Assembly: GCA_035578175.1 (NCBI GenBank)
Contig: JAQMRL010000003.1
Location: forward strand, 106,566,969-106,630,968
Reading direction: 5' to 3'
DNA length: 64,000 bases
Source of the DNA: Catonia carolina
Taxonomy: Eukaryota > Arthropoda > Insecta > Hemiptera > Achilidae
A program made the position numbers and the translations under genes. Below are positions 1 through 11,423 of this stretch, one piece after another (position 1 is the stretch's first letter; the number at the start of each line of letters is the position of its first letter). A model generated the notes under the pieces. It saw only the letters and a list, made by a program, of their open reading frames with translations, made no database searches and had not been told where the DNA came from.

Positions 1-1651
1 TTTGAAAAAGTAATTAAATCTCATTATAAAATAATTTCTCAATCATTCAAATTTTTTTATTTCGAGATTCTTTTTGTCCCTACTCCAAATCAACTGCAAC
101 TTTAAGTTTATACATCAAGCATTTTTTATGTACATATTTATGTTCTCATTGAAAAAATCACCCAGTGGTAAACCCTCGTTCTGTGGTTGCTGGAGATTAC
201 AGTCCAGCCCCTTTTAATCTCCTTCCTAAATTTTGTTGTAAATGAGGGCGTGACAACGATTGTATCTCCTGATTTGTGTGATTAATAAATTTTGAATAAA
301 AACGAAATTTATTCTAAATTTTCTACAATCAGTTTTAATCGTAGAAAGATCACAATAATTAAGCAATGAACTTTAATTTGGACTGTCAATAATTCAGACC
401 GGTTTTATATTGGTCCGAATGATTAAGGTTTTATTGTATCGATTAAGTTTTACTTTTCGAGTTCAGAACACAGGATACGTAAATATAAAAAAAAAACAAT
501 TAAAAATCGCTCATTTTCAGACAAATATTTTTCAAACAACTTAAGAAATATATTTTTTACGACGTAGGGCTTAAATCAGTAAGACAGTAAATTACACGAT
601 TTAGCAAAACATACATACAAAGACTGAACGGACTTCCGAATTACTTCGCGATAAGCTTACTGGACAACAATAATTGTGCTTTTACAAGACTTAATAGATA
701 CATGTTTGACTTAAGTAGCAGATTTCATAATGATTAATCTTTGTAACAAAAATTTTATTTTAAGATTCTTTCTAAATTTATTTTATTTATATTTGATCTA
801 ACATTATTATTGATGAACGATAATGTTTTATTTCGTGTTTTTCTGTGTTATCTCTATTACTTATTTTTCTTGGTTTTTAAATTTAAGAACAGATTAAAAT
901 TTGCAGTCTAGATTATAAAAAAATTTCTTGGCTTTCCACCTACAGTTAATTTACTCAATTATTCTAGATTCATTATTATTTTATACGTATAAAATACGTT
1001 ATTACACCATTTATAATCGTTCAAGCTTCACCGGATTGGTGATTTTTTAAATTTAATCTTCTCTTTGGTCCAATTTCTAGTTAATTTGTTCATCAATAAT
1101 GATATTGCTTTAGACATACAGCATCTCTGATACTTTTTGTACTGATTTTAAATTTTCACTTCTTTTTATAGTATTTGATATAACCTGCAATACGTGTTAG
1201 GGCCATAATAAGGATAGGAGAAAAAAATCTCTTTTGGAGTAAACATTAAAAAGTTAAAAGTTTAAACACTGTAGTATTTTAGCTGTTTAATGGTTTAAAG
1301 CAAAACATTGAAGAACATAAGATTGTTACGTTTTGGAATACAATTTTAATAGAAAAACTTTTAACAACTACGAGTACAACTAAACAATCGTAATTTAAAA
1401 TTGAAATTATAATTTCTGTTTGAAACATTTTCGGTTTTATAAGGCGGTTTCACCCTTCCAATTCCTTGTAGTGATACTAAATAAGTAAACCATCATTGGT
1501 GACTTTTTTCTCTTTAATTTTTATTACGGCACTGCACATTGAGCTGCACAAATTCACTATGATATTTAAATGTCAGTGGGGAATTTAATTTTAAGGAGAA
1601 GAGGTACGTAGTCGTACATCCTCCTTTATAACTACGAGTGTTGTCCATTAT
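1..1651. other. AT-rich stretch without a recognised gene
   Basis: I see no coding region or RNA gene here. The only structure I noticed is an imperfect inverted pair around 387-400 and 412-428 (arms close to TAATTCAGACC), which resembles half of a pogo/Tigger-type terminus but is too short to call. Confidence 0.5.
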
Positions 1652-2150
1652 TCAGACCAAGAGGTCTCTACTCCATTTTCGCTTTCGACGTCACGCAGTT
1701 GGGAAGTTCCGGTAGCTAGATCACGGGCTAATTGGTTTGGTTGGTCATCTAGTCGTTCGTGAAATTTACTATAAAAGAACGCGGTTAGCTCCTTTACTGT
1801 CGGAAATTTGAAATCGTCGTGTAGGGTTTTATAGCTTACATATAAAGAAGCATCAGATAGAAAGTTTTAAAAATTTTGATTGAAAGCCCTGGATCGACTT
1901 TATGTTTCTCTTTCCCACTTTTCCAAAGAGCTGGACACCATAAGTCCAGATTGGTCTCAAAAGAGTTTTGTAAATTAAAATTTTGGAATATAGATTCAAT
2001 TTTGATCGAGGGTTCATTAAGCAGAAGAGTACCTTCTGGCAGCGGTTACGTTCTAAATGTTTTGTACGCAATGATGCTTACAAGTTAGTCGCTTTTCAAG
2101 CTATAAGCCAAGGTATCGCTCCACTCTAGTCTGGGGGATATGAATGTTAT
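1652..2150 (-). pseudogene. Jockey-type LINE, C-terminal end of reverse transcriptase, broken
   Basis: On the minus strand an open stretch (2,071 to 1,853) reads LRPIWTYGVQLFGK followed by NIKSIQGFQSKFLKL. This is the conserved segment downstream of the reverse transcriptase fingers/palm in Jockey-type non-LTR retrotransposons. Upstream, in another frame, VERYLGL and LEKRLT (about 2,090-2,150) continue the same protein. After a frameshift at about 1,856, SDASLYVSYKTLHDDFKFP continues the match, and a further shift leads to RKWSRDLLV and a stop at 1,652. The same ending, WSRDLLI, closes the related copies at 7.3-7.8 kb and 42.4-43.1 kb. At least two frameshifts make this a 5'-truncated dead copy. 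I found no poly(A) tail or TSD. Confidence 0.8.
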
Positions 2151-2940
2151 TCAGCATTTGCTAATACAATAATAAAACAAACTTTTGTCTTGTCAAAGAA
2201 CAAATTATTATTTTTTAAATGTAAAGTAAAAACTTCAAAGAGATGCTAAATAAAAGTAATGTGATTAAACTAGAACAAAAGTTTCTTTAAACAAAGTTTG
2301 TAGCAACTTTTCAACACCACCGCCTCTTTCAAATAATAAAATCAATTTTGGTCGGGTATAGAGACAAGCGGGTGGTGAGAAAGGGTGGTTTTATCGTTGT
2401 TGTTATTATTATCATTATCTTGATCATTAATGTAATAGTTTCCACCCTGTCGCTTGCAAAATTTCCCATTCCTACGTTAAATGGTAATTTTCTTAATTGC
2501 TTCGGTCAGATATGATAATCAAAGTAGTTTGTAGACTAATTACCTAATAACCTGTAATGACATTGACATAAACATATTTGGTCCTGTTAATTTAGACAGG
2601 GGTTATTATTAACAACCTTGGGTGTCTCAGTAGGTAGCATTTTGGATGCTAAGCCGAAGACTATGTCTCCTTTTCAATTATTAATGGTTATAATACAATG
2701 GTTATAAACTAACAAAGTATTGAAAATCTAAATTTGACGCTAGTGTTTTTTCATGGGAATGTAAATTGTAAAAAATCTTATGAATTGTGTTTAATTGTTT
2801 TAAAACGTTTTTCTTTACGAAAGTGAAAACTGTTGGAGGTATGGCTTGTGTGTGATTAAATTTTTTAATTTCTTATTAGTTTAGGCGTTGCAGACAGTTT
2901 AGGCTCACGTAGACAGACTGTTAGAAAAACCAAATGTATT
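2151..2940. other. No feature seen
   Basis: AT-rich sequence with a short (GTT/ATT)n-like stretch near 2,395-2,430. I find no gene or repeat boundary that I can defend. Confidence 0.4.
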
Positions 2941-3116
2941 GAGACCGTGGCGTAGTCGTTAGTGTTCTTGGATACAAAATAGAAGGTTCCAGGTTCAATT
3001 CCTGGCTGATGTCTGGAAATTATTGTTAAGTCAAAAATCAAAACCCATCGTTCCAGTTACACAACCCATAACAGTCAATTATTATGACACAACTTTAAGT
3101 TGATGCTACCTTAAAG
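2941..3116 (+). mobile_element. SINE-B, tRNA-headed SINE copy
   Basis: The head contains a pol III A-box-like motif (TGGCGTAGTCGTTAGTG) and, about 35 bp on, a B-box-like GGTTCAATTCC followed by CTGGCTGATGTCTGGAAATT. The post-B-box body matches the other SINE-B copies at 40.0 and 50.5 kb (TCTGGAAAT, then CGTTCCAGT). The 3' end TGATGCTACCTTAAAG is a degenerate form of the shared tail. It directly abuts a SINE-A in the opposite orientation at 3,117. It is a tRNA-derived retroposon and not a functional tRNA: the acceptor stem does not pair. Confidence 0.7.
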
Positions 3117-3508
3117 TTGTTGTTGTTGAGGTTATCAGCCAAAAGGCTGGTTTGAACCTTTAGAGGCTTTACTAAGTAAAACGAGGAGTGAAGTGATTTG
3201 CTATTTCTTTCCTCACTGAGTGGGAAAGATGCTTATCAGCACGTTGGGCCCTCCAAAAATCATTTACGTTCCACCTTGCAAATGACACTTTCATTCACCA
3301 CAGGGTCGGGCTGTATAATGAAATTCATTACTCTCAAAGGAGAAAACTATAACTAGTGTCTGTTACATTTCTATCTCTTCTGTTTTTAAATGCTTCAGTC
3401 ATATAATTAGGTGACCATGCAATGAGAAACATAGCTATTTTTTGTAGTCATGGAACTAGAAGATCGAGTGCAAATGAAAATTAACACTCCACCTGCCTAT
3501 TATGGGCT
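3117..3508 (-). mobile_element. SINE-A copy 1 (reverse)
   Basis: This copy reads in reverse: TTGTTGTTGTTGAGG (the tail), then TTATCAGCCAAAAGGCTGG, the internal segments TTCCTCACTGAGTGGGAAAG and CACCACAGGGTC, and finally CCTGCCTATTATGGGC, the reverse complement of the SINE-A 5' end. All nine SINE-A copies in the window share this order. I see no convincing TSD here. Confidence 0.85.
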
Positions 3509-5041
3509 TAAGTATGAAGGAAAAAATGTATTGTTTTAGCATCTACCATACATAATCAATCATTTTAATTATAACCAAGAATTTTGATTTTCTAAATAAT
3601 TCTGGGATAATCAATAGTAATTAGTTAAGTAACTACTTAATATCTAAATAGAAATGGTTAGAACATAAATCGATCCAAAATTGCAATAAAATATTTTGTG
3701 TACCATTGGTATTAAAATTTATCCTTATGAAAAGTGATTTACAATGTATGTAAGAAGGTACACAATTTTAAACAGTGCAAGTTTATTAGTATTTCACGTT
3801 TTAAAACCGCTGTGAGTATTACGAAACCATTTTCCTTGAAAATCACCAGTATTATTTGATTAAAAATTGTGAACTTATCCATATTACCTGATTACTAAAT
3901 GGTGAAATATATATCAATAAATTATAAATAATAGCAGAACTCCTACTGTCTGAAATATTTTCTCTGTTATAGTCAAATTTTATAGCTAACACAGAATAAT
4001 TTTAATTTAATTTTTAGCCATGTTAAAATTAATATCGTCGTTGTTTTTAAAGTTTATATTTATTTATTTATTCATTTTCCCATTGCTTACAAGAAAATAT
4101 CATTACAATATAAATGTTAATTTCCTTAATTATACTTTGAAAATCTAAAACTATTTATTTTAATTCGTAATGGGAAAATTAATTTACCCAACTATGGTTT
4201 CCCATGTTCAAGGGTATTTATATTGAAAAAAACTGATTACGAGTTAATTGCACTTTCTTACAAAAGATAATTTAATGCGTATGGTACTATAAGAATAGCA
4301 CTACTACGCGAGACTACCTAGAGCTATATAAGTTTTACCAGAATAAGTAAAGTTTACAAGAAGTAGAAGAAGGCTTAGATTGCAGTATTTGCGGCAGATT
4401 ATAAGTGATGTAAGATTACCGAGGTCTAAGTATACGGTTAATCAAAAATCGATTTGATGAGATCCTACCAATCTATCCCTGGATTGATAACTAAAGAACA
4501 AAAACAATCACTTTACGTTTTTCAGCGTTAAATTTGAAGTAGTTTGTAAACTAGGATGTAAAGATTCGGAAGAAAGTTTCATGATTAATAATCGGAAGCT
4601 AAATGACTCTTGCGATTTAATTCGCACAATAATACAAATTCATTCTTAACAAGTTTAACAATTACATTAACACTTATTGTATTATTTCATGATGTTTTGT
4701 ATCAGTGTTATCTATAAAATAAGTACCTAAATAAACCATTCCCATCATAATAACGACCCTTCAAAACAAACCGAACTTGGCAACGTTGCTATTAGTATTG
4801 TAGCACCATCGAAATTTTAATTCATTTTTTTTATTTACTTCTCAAAATCACGTTACGGATTTTAACTATTTTAATTTTCGGAAATTTGGCGGAATCCTAA
4901 AAGTGTTCACTTTACAACCATGTTCAAGTTTTTAAAATCTGTTTGTATTTAAAAATCTCTGTATTTGAGGAAAGAAATAATTTCCATTTAAAATACATAG
5001 GACCAAATTTTTATTTTTTTGTGGTAAAACATCGAAATTTG
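3509..5041. other. AT-rich stretch, possible LINE scrap
   Basis: No gene is visible. Between about 4,335 and 4,475 the plus strand reads RRRLRLQYLRQIISDV, which resembles the GRGRQRLEYMKQITNDV segment of the LINE 3' end at 26.8 kb (about half identical). It may be a decayed LINE end. Confidence 0.3.
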
Positions 5042-5432
5042 AAGGGAATGGCCCGAACTGACACAGTAAAGTTCTATAAGACAGTGGCTCTCCCTATACT
5101 GACATATGGCAGTGAGGTCGGGGTGTGGAAGAAGAAATGTGAGCATTCCATCAAGTCAGCAGAGATGCGCTTCCTGAGATGCTATAGTAGACTGGATCGG
5201 TTCAGAAATATGGATATACGGCTAGAATTGGATGTATATTCTCTTAAAGAGATAATTATGAAGTACCACCGGAAATGGGCCGATCATCTTAAGAGAATGT
5301 TCCCACACAGGATTCTTCGATTGGTCAGAAGTTACAGGCTGATTGGACAGCGCGATCCGGGGCGACCGGTGGCTAGGTGGAGGCCAGAACAGGTCCTGCA
5401 ACCTAATCCTTGATTGGTGAAGAAGAAGAATA
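5042..5432 (+). pseudogene. RTE-like LINE 3' end with (GAA)n tail
   Basis: The open frame from about 5,050 to 5,413 reads ARTDTVKFYKTVALPILTYG, SAEMRFLRC, DIRLELDVYSLKEIIM, KWADHLKRM and finally PGRPVARW before the stop. These segments, in this order, form the C-terminal region following the reverse transcriptase domain of RTE/BovB-like LINEs and match the intact element at 31.2-34.4 kb (ILTYGSEAW/AEMRFLR/GRPRKRW). The stop is followed by a short (GAA)n tail ending near 5,432. The catalytic domains are missing, so the copy is 5' truncated. Part of the 'VKGCTRLDRF' segment is shortened (CYSRLDRF). The same subfamily recurs at 53.9-54.2 kb. Upstream residues of the longer open frame (4,943-5,040) look like flanking DNA. 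Confidence 0.85.
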
Positions 5433-5593
5433 AAAGTTTTAATTTTAGATAATATAAATGATTACGATTTGTCAGAATGACGTCTCTAACCTTGATGGAA
5501 TAGTTAACTGTCCCACGGAAATGTAGTACTCTTAAGCAAACATGTTTTTTAGACGTCACATGCACGAAACCTACAATAATAAAAAATATTGGT

Positions 5594-5794
5594 AGCAATA
5601 TTGATATTACCCAAGCTGTTTTATGTCAAGAGCACTAAATCAATGACTGTGGTAACAGATTCTAACTAAATCACAATGAAAATTACGTTTTATTCAGTTA
5701 CCAGTGTTTTTTATTACTGTTAGCAATATTGACTTAGTTGTTTCATGTCGAGAGCAGTTAATCAGTGAATTTGGTTACAGATTCTAACTAAATC
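5594..5794 (+). repeat. Two-copy tandem direct repeat (~75 bp, period ~128)
   Basis: AGCAATATTGA at 5,594 and 5,722 each start a ~75-bp block ending in ACAGATTCTAACTAAATC. The blocks share ATGTC(A/G)AGAGCA and the final 18 bp exactly. This is a local duplication of unknown origin. Confidence 0.7.
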
Positions 5795-6556
5795 GGCTAC
5801 TACTCTAAGGGCACCATTATGAGGCAAGAATTGTATGTTTGTGTAGCTTTACAGTCATGTTATGTGAATAGTAGATAGTGTATTGTAATTAATACTGGAA
5901 AAATAACTTTATTAAAACGACCAATATTATTAAAATACCCCAACAAGCAATAAAACGAATGGAAAATTCAATTTGAACTTGGTTCTGCCTTTCGTTCAGT
6001 GGGTATTATATTGTAAAGTAAATAGCTGCAGGCAATTTGATAATACATCCTTTCTGGGTTTATATTGTATTAGCAATAATATGGCTATTATTGTTATACA
6101 GAATATTAATTGAATATGTTAAACGATACTGTCTGTTTGTTTTTAGTCTACACAAATTTACTACCTACGGAATATAAATTAATAATTGAATTCTAGATAT
6201 TTGTACATGTTATGAAAACAGTAGAAATTGCGTCCGTGCTACATTTTCATTTTGGTATATCCCTCTCACAATAGTAGTTACCTGTAATAATGCTCGTAAC
6301 TAAAATTTAATAAATTTTTAGTAGAATATACAGTTTTTTTAAATTGGCAAGGTCATTAATATCTACTTTGTGTTTTGAATATTTTAACAGTGTGATAATT
6401 GCGAATTACTTTAAAACTTTATTCAAGAATCGAATCTAGGTATTTTTATAGTTTCATCAGTTTATTAAATTTTTTATAAAATACATTATGTTCGATTATA
6501 AATAAATTCTTATGATAAATCTTGTAAGTGTAATTAATCCTTTTGTAATTGTTTAG
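5795..6556. other. No feature seen
   Basis: AT-rich sequence without a recognisable gene or repeat boundary. Confidence 0.4.
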
Positions 6557-6944
6557 TGCCCTTAATGGGCAGGTGGAGTGTTAAATTATTTGCACTCAAT
6601 CTGCTAGTTCCAGAGCTACAAAAAATAGTTCGGTTTCTTATCACATGGTCATATGACTGACGCATTTAAAAAATAAGTGGTTGAGGTGTAAAAGACACTA
6701 CTATAGTCAAAGTTACCTCATCTGAAAGTAAGGAATTTCATTATACAGCCAGACCCTGTGGTAAATGAAGTGAAGGTGTCATTTGCAGGGTGAAAAGTAG
6801 TGTTTTTTAGAGGGCCTGTTATAATGATAAGAATACTCTTTCAATTCAGTGAGGAAGGCAATTGTAAACCGCCTCATTCCTCGTTTTACTTTGTAAAGCC
6901 TCTAGAGGTTCAAATCAGGCTTTCGGTTGCTGACCTAAACAACA
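6557..6944 (+). mobile_element. SINE-A copy 2
   Basis: It starts TGCCCTTAATGGGCAGGTGG and runs through CATTATACAGCCAGACCCTG and GAGGAAGGCAATTGTAAACC to GAGGTTCAAATCAGGCTTTC, then TGACCTAAACAAC. No clear TSD is visible. The open reading frame that covers it (6,800-7,081) is not a gene. Confidence 0.85.
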
Positions 6945-7260
6945 TTTTTTTACTAACCTTTTACACCTGCTATACAACTATTCATTGTTATAAGAAATTT
7001 CTTTTACATTTATATTCTCCGATGATGGTGGATCCACTGAAACATGTATTGTACAATGGTTTATTAGTTTCTGGTCACTAAAGGTCGTTGTAGTAGATAG
7101 TTTACGAAAAGAAAATTTTGGAATTTTCTATAGTTTGTATAAAAGATTTTTAATTTCTATCAGAGCGGTCAAAGTGTATCTTTCAGAACCATAATTAAAT
7201 CTGAAGCTAACGATGTAATAGTATTGAACACTGCCAACTGAAACACTGTGTCTGTTACTA
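6945..7260. other. No feature seen
   Basis: AT-rich spacer between a SINE-A copy and the TSD of a LINE insertion. Confidence 0.4.
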
Positions 7261-7271
7261 AATTAATTCTT

Positions 7272-7835
7272 TTTTTTTTTTTTTTAACTTTAATTTTATT
7301 TAGAAACTATACAGTACAGTATAACCATCCAAAAGCTTAACTAAATTTTGAAAAAAAACAAATGACTTGATAAATAAACAGAAATATTTTTTTAAAGAAT
7401 ACATCCCAGTGGATAATTCAAAAGTATAGTGGATTTCAAAAAAATAAGTTAATAAAAATATAGAACAATTATATCAATAGATCTCTACTCCATTTTCTTC
7501 GTAGGCGTCGGTGTGGTAAGTTTCGTCTTGACATTTGCTGTATTAGGGGATTGATGTGATCTGTTAATTTTCTGTTAAATTTGGAATATTTTATTTTAGC
7601 AGTTTCTGTTACAAAAGGGATTTTCAAATCGGAATGCAATGTTAAATTTGTTACGTAATATGGGGCGTTCGTTATCATCCGAAGTATTTTTGACTGATGA
7701 GTTTGAATTTTTTGAATGTGAGTTTTCTTTGCGGTCCCAAAAATTTCAATACCGTAATTCCATATCGGTCGTAAATAGGCTTTGTATGTTAATAATTTAA
7801 ATTTTAATGATAGAGTTGATTTTCTGTTGATGATT
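7272..7835 (-). mobile_element. 5'-truncated Jockey-type LINE with poly(A) and 11-bp TSD
   Basis: On the minus strand an open frame ending at 7,469 contains RPIWNYGIEIFGTAKKTH, IQKIQTHQSKILRMITNAPY, then TDHINPLIQQMSRRNLPHRR and RRKWSRDLLI before the stop. This is the Jockey-type LINE C-terminus, of the same family as 42.4-43.1 kb. The frame is open upstream of the first Met, to about 7,835. A run of T at the plus-strand left end is the poly(A) tail. AATTAATTCTT occurs at both 7,261-7,271 and 7,836-7,846 and is the likely TSD. The whole catalytic part is missing because of 5' truncation. Confidence 0.85.
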
Positions 7836-8272
7836 AATTAATTCTTAAATTTAAAAATTAACGTTTATCTGTTGGGCATTTTCATAGTCGTTCATTAAGA
7901 TGTTCATTGAAATGTGTGTTAATTGCAAAGAAACGACTAAGAAATTCAAACAAAACACTGAAGTTCAATCTAATTATTGTTAGAAGTTAAAAATGTCAGC
8001 CTAATTTTTATAATGTTAAACAAATTGCGAACTTAAAGCTTGTCATATTTGTTCAAATTTGCTTCCTTCTAAGAATTATTTAATATTCCAAATTGCCTTG
8101 TGATAAGTATAATTCCGTTAATGCTTTATTTTATCAGCGGAGACTTACAAGAGTGAATGATGTTACTAGAATTGAATGAGGATAATTGTTTTTCTTGTAA
8201 AAGTCCGATCAATCTGAAAACCTAACTCAAACATGAAAGCTACAAGACTTTTAAGTAGGCTACATATTACAA

Positions 8273-8666
8273 TTGCCCATAACGGGCAAGTGGGGTATTA
8301 AATTAATTTTACTCGATCTGTTGGTTCCAGTGCTACAAAAAATGGTTCTGTTTCTTATCACATCGTCAGCCAATTATATAACTGAACTATTTAAGAACAG
8401 AATAGGTAGAGGTGTAAAAAACACTAGTCAGAGTTATCTCCTTTGAGAGTAATGAATTTCACAATACTGCTAGACCCTGTGGTGAATGAAGTGAAGGTAA
8501 CATTTGCAGGGTGCAAAGTGGGTTCTTTTTGAAGGGCATGGCATGCTGATGAGCATACTCTTTAAACTCAGTAAGGAAGGCAATAGTAAAGCTCCTAACT
8601 CCTCGTTTTTACTTAGTAAAATCTCTAGAGGTTCAAACTAGCCTTTCGGCTATTGACCTAAAGAAC
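8273..8666 (+). mobile_element. SINE-A copy 3 with 10-bp TSD
   Basis: It begins TGCCCATAACGGGCAAGTGG and ends CTATTGACCTAAAGAAC. CATATTACAA flanks it at 8,263-8,272 and 8,667-8,676. The perfect 10-bp TSD supports target-primed retrotransposition. The tail is degenerate compared with the (AAC)n tail at 52.3 kb. Confidence 0.9.
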
Positions 8667-8676
8667 CATATTACAA

Positions 8677-9500
8677 GCGAAGAATAAAAGAAAAAACGAT
8701 CATCTTCCATGTACAAAATTTATATTTATTTTTATCAATAACAAGTGTTTAAATTTCTTTATTTGGAGAGAAATCTGGATAGGAATCATAAGATTAATCA
8801 CGCATCATTTCAAAACAACGAAGTAATGTTCATATTTTGCTGAGTATGAAAAACACAAAACATATATTGAAACAGATGTTCAAGATCAGCATTGAGAGTA
8901 GATAAAAAATGAAACAGCTTCTCTTTCAGAAGAAAATTGAAAAGGAAATAGAGCTGGAGGAAAGTACAAATGATGTTCCTACTACTTGAAATGATACATT
9001 CACAAAATGCAAGTACTGCTGACTCGACGGCCACAAAATACTCACATTCTACGATACGTAAAAGTACCATAACTTCTACACATTGCTTCAGGAAACTGAA
9101 ATTAAATTTTTTATATAAAATATAACATTTTTGAATATGAAAAATACGTGTTATTTCTAATGTAATGTTTAGTTTCTGTTAATTGCATATTTGTTTATTA
9201 TTTTATAAAATGGAGAACAGTCGGACGTTAAACCAAAAAAAAAAAATTATTTTTATGCAATATTCAATTTTTGTAAATAAATTTTTCTTTTTTTAAATAA
9301 TGTTCAATTGTACATAATGTTTACCCATTACCTTGTAATATTTTTTTTTAAATTGTTTACGATAATTTATAAAAAATTAAATTATTTCCTAATTATTGTT
9401 GCGATCTTAATTTTTTAAAAAAACATGACAAAATTTTGATTTTTTAATATTATAAATATTATATAATAATAATAATAGCAGGACAAATAGCAGGAAAAAT
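8677..9500. other. No recognised gene
   Basis: AT-rich sequence. The minus-strand open frame at 8,810-9,070 has no recognisable motif and low-complexity Leu/Phe composition, and I do not call it a gene. A short (ATA)n microsatellite lies near 9,455-9,477. Confidence 0.4.
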
Positions 9501-9511
9501 CGGTCTCAAAA

Positions 9512-10309
9512 TTTTTTTTGAAAAAAAAAAACCAAAAAAATGGCAAAAGACCCAGACCCGCTACGTATAGACAAGGTTCAAATTAACGACCAATATATAA
9601 AACTCGTAGATTCCTTTAAGTATTTAGGAGAAATCATCACTTACAACAACAACGAAAAGGAAGCATGAGTGGAAAGAACCAAGAAACTCACAACTTCACA
9701 ACTAACCACAAAAATCACCTACAATAAAATCAATCAAACCATAATAAAACACTACAAAACGGTTGTACAATCAAAGATAACGTATGGGAGCGAAATTCAA
9801 TTCAAATTAAACCAGGAAAACAGAAATATAAAATCCAAAAACTTGAAAGGAGGGTCCTTAGGATCTGCATCGGAAAGAGACACCACACCAAGTAGATGGA
9901 GAATGGAGATTACTACCAAATGAACAGATCTAACAGGAGACCGAACCGGTAATAGATACGATGAGGAAAAAAAGAATATCCTTCTTTGGACATAATCAGA
10001 ACTCCTAAATATAGAATCACAAACCAAATAGTCAGAAAACTCTACCAGAAAAAGACAGAAGTAATGTGGTTAAGACAAATCAAGAAAGATATAGAAGAAT
10101 TCGGCATCACCTTCGAAGATCTAGAAAATAAAACTGAACAGCTGAAACTATTAGATTCCAAGGAAAGGTACATAAAAGAGGAAGCAGGAAAGTGATCTTT
10201 TCGGAAGCAGAAAGGCAAAGAAGATCTGCCAGAATGAAAGAATACTGGAGGAAAATTAAAGAAAAGAACCAGAAGAGAGTGCCCAGAAACTGACTCAAGT
10301 GATCCACTG
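9512..10309 (+). mobile_element. 5'-truncated LINE (C-terminal region) with perfect 11-bp TSD
   Basis: The plus strand reads, across several frames, VDSFKYLGEIITYNNNEK, KKLTTSQLTTKITYNK, HYKTVVQSKITYGSE, RISFFGH, then RTPKYRITNQIVRKLYQKKT, FEDLENKTEQLKLLDSKERY, and near the end RQRRSARMKEYWRKIKEKNQ. This order (reverse transcriptase motif E 'FKYLG', 'Y.SE', 'FFGH', basic end) is that of a non-LTR retrotransposon C-terminus. At least one in-frame stop (after NNNEKEA, about 9,666) and frameshifts near 9,840-9,990 break it. CGGTCTCAAAA occurs at 9,501-9,511 and 10,310-10,320 as TSD. The element ends in GTGATCCACTG without a poly(A) tail. The family differs from the Jockey- and RTE-like LINEs of this window; I do not assign a clade. 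Confidence 0.8.
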
Positions 10310-10438
10310 CGGTCTCAAAAGAAAAAAAAATATATTACGAGTATTTAGTTGCTAATTCATTTAACGAGCTTGACTTTATAAATAATTACGAAGTTTTTGC
10401 TCGTCACATGCAGGCTAAATTGAATGGAATGTTAAACT

Positions 10439-10882
10439 AAATTGATGAGTTTGATGGAAAAAGGAACCTAAAATACTATAGGCCCTTTTTCCGTCAAAGT
10501 GTTTATTGAGTCCGCCATGATATTCTCTGTATTTGTACAAAGTTTCATATCTCTATGTTTTTTCTAAAAGATGCAACGACGATATTCAGAATGTCATGTC
10601 AAGGCAGGAAAATTCGTTAACTTGTAGGCAGTCAATGAGGTTACATAGTAAACTTATTAAAGTAGTTAGTAGTTTTAAATTTCTGTTGCGTATTCTGTAT
10701 TATAATTTTGTGTAGTTCCTCAGTAGTAAAAAATTTAAATTTTATATAGATATACATATCTGTCCGCCTACTTCTATTGCAATGCATCACAATATTTTTA
10801 ACAAAATGATTAAAGTATCATTTTCTCAATATGTCGGTTTTGAAGATAGGCCCTTTTTCCATCAAAACTCCTCAATTACATT
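10439..10882. repeat. Small inverted-repeat element
   Basis: AATTGATGAGTTTGATGG at about 10,440 returns inverted at about 10,855-10,880 (CCATCAAAACTCCTCAATT). Both arms are followed inward by GGAAAAAGG. A third, inverted copy of the motif (CCTTTTTCCGTCAAAG) lies at 10,483-10,500. It looks MITE-like, about 440 bp, without coding capacity. Confidence 0.55.
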
Positions 10883-11423
10883 TTATATGCTACAAAAAAG
10901 GTCTCATTCTTCTATTAAGCTCAATGAAATAACCATTGACCTTTAAAAAAACAAGAAAGTTAGAGGTGTAATAATTGATAGATTGATCAGAGTTCTGCGG
11001 AAGTAAAGGGTTTCATTATACAGTTGGTGTAAAGAATTTATGGTGTTAATTCCAGGATGGTAAAGTAAATAGATATTTTTCAGGAGTTGTGGCGTAATGG
11101 GCATAATCTTGAACGTAATGTTTTATATCATACATCAAGTACTCTTTAATGGTCTCAATTGACTTAAAATTTAGGAATTCGGAATTTTATATAATAAAAT
11201 AATCCGATTTAAAATAGTTTCATTAATTTTAGACCAAAATTTAACAAAACTGAATGAAATTTTATTTATTATAGCCTAAACTGAACTAATTGAAACCGGA
11301 GCCTATTCAGTTCAGATTTCGTAATATTCAGATTATTTGAATTATTCAGAAAATTCATTGTTTCAGAAAATTTGAAAAATTTATTATTTGAAAAATTTGA
11401 AAAATTGTGCCTAATAACAAAAA

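Noticed and set aside
387..428. Short inverted pair resembling pogo/Tigger termini
   Set aside because: Only about 9 of 11 bases pair, and there is no partner end or TA duplication that I can defend.
8810..9070. 86-codon minus-strand open frame
   Set aside because: No recognisable motif, hydrophobic low-complexity composition, and no homologous copy in the window.
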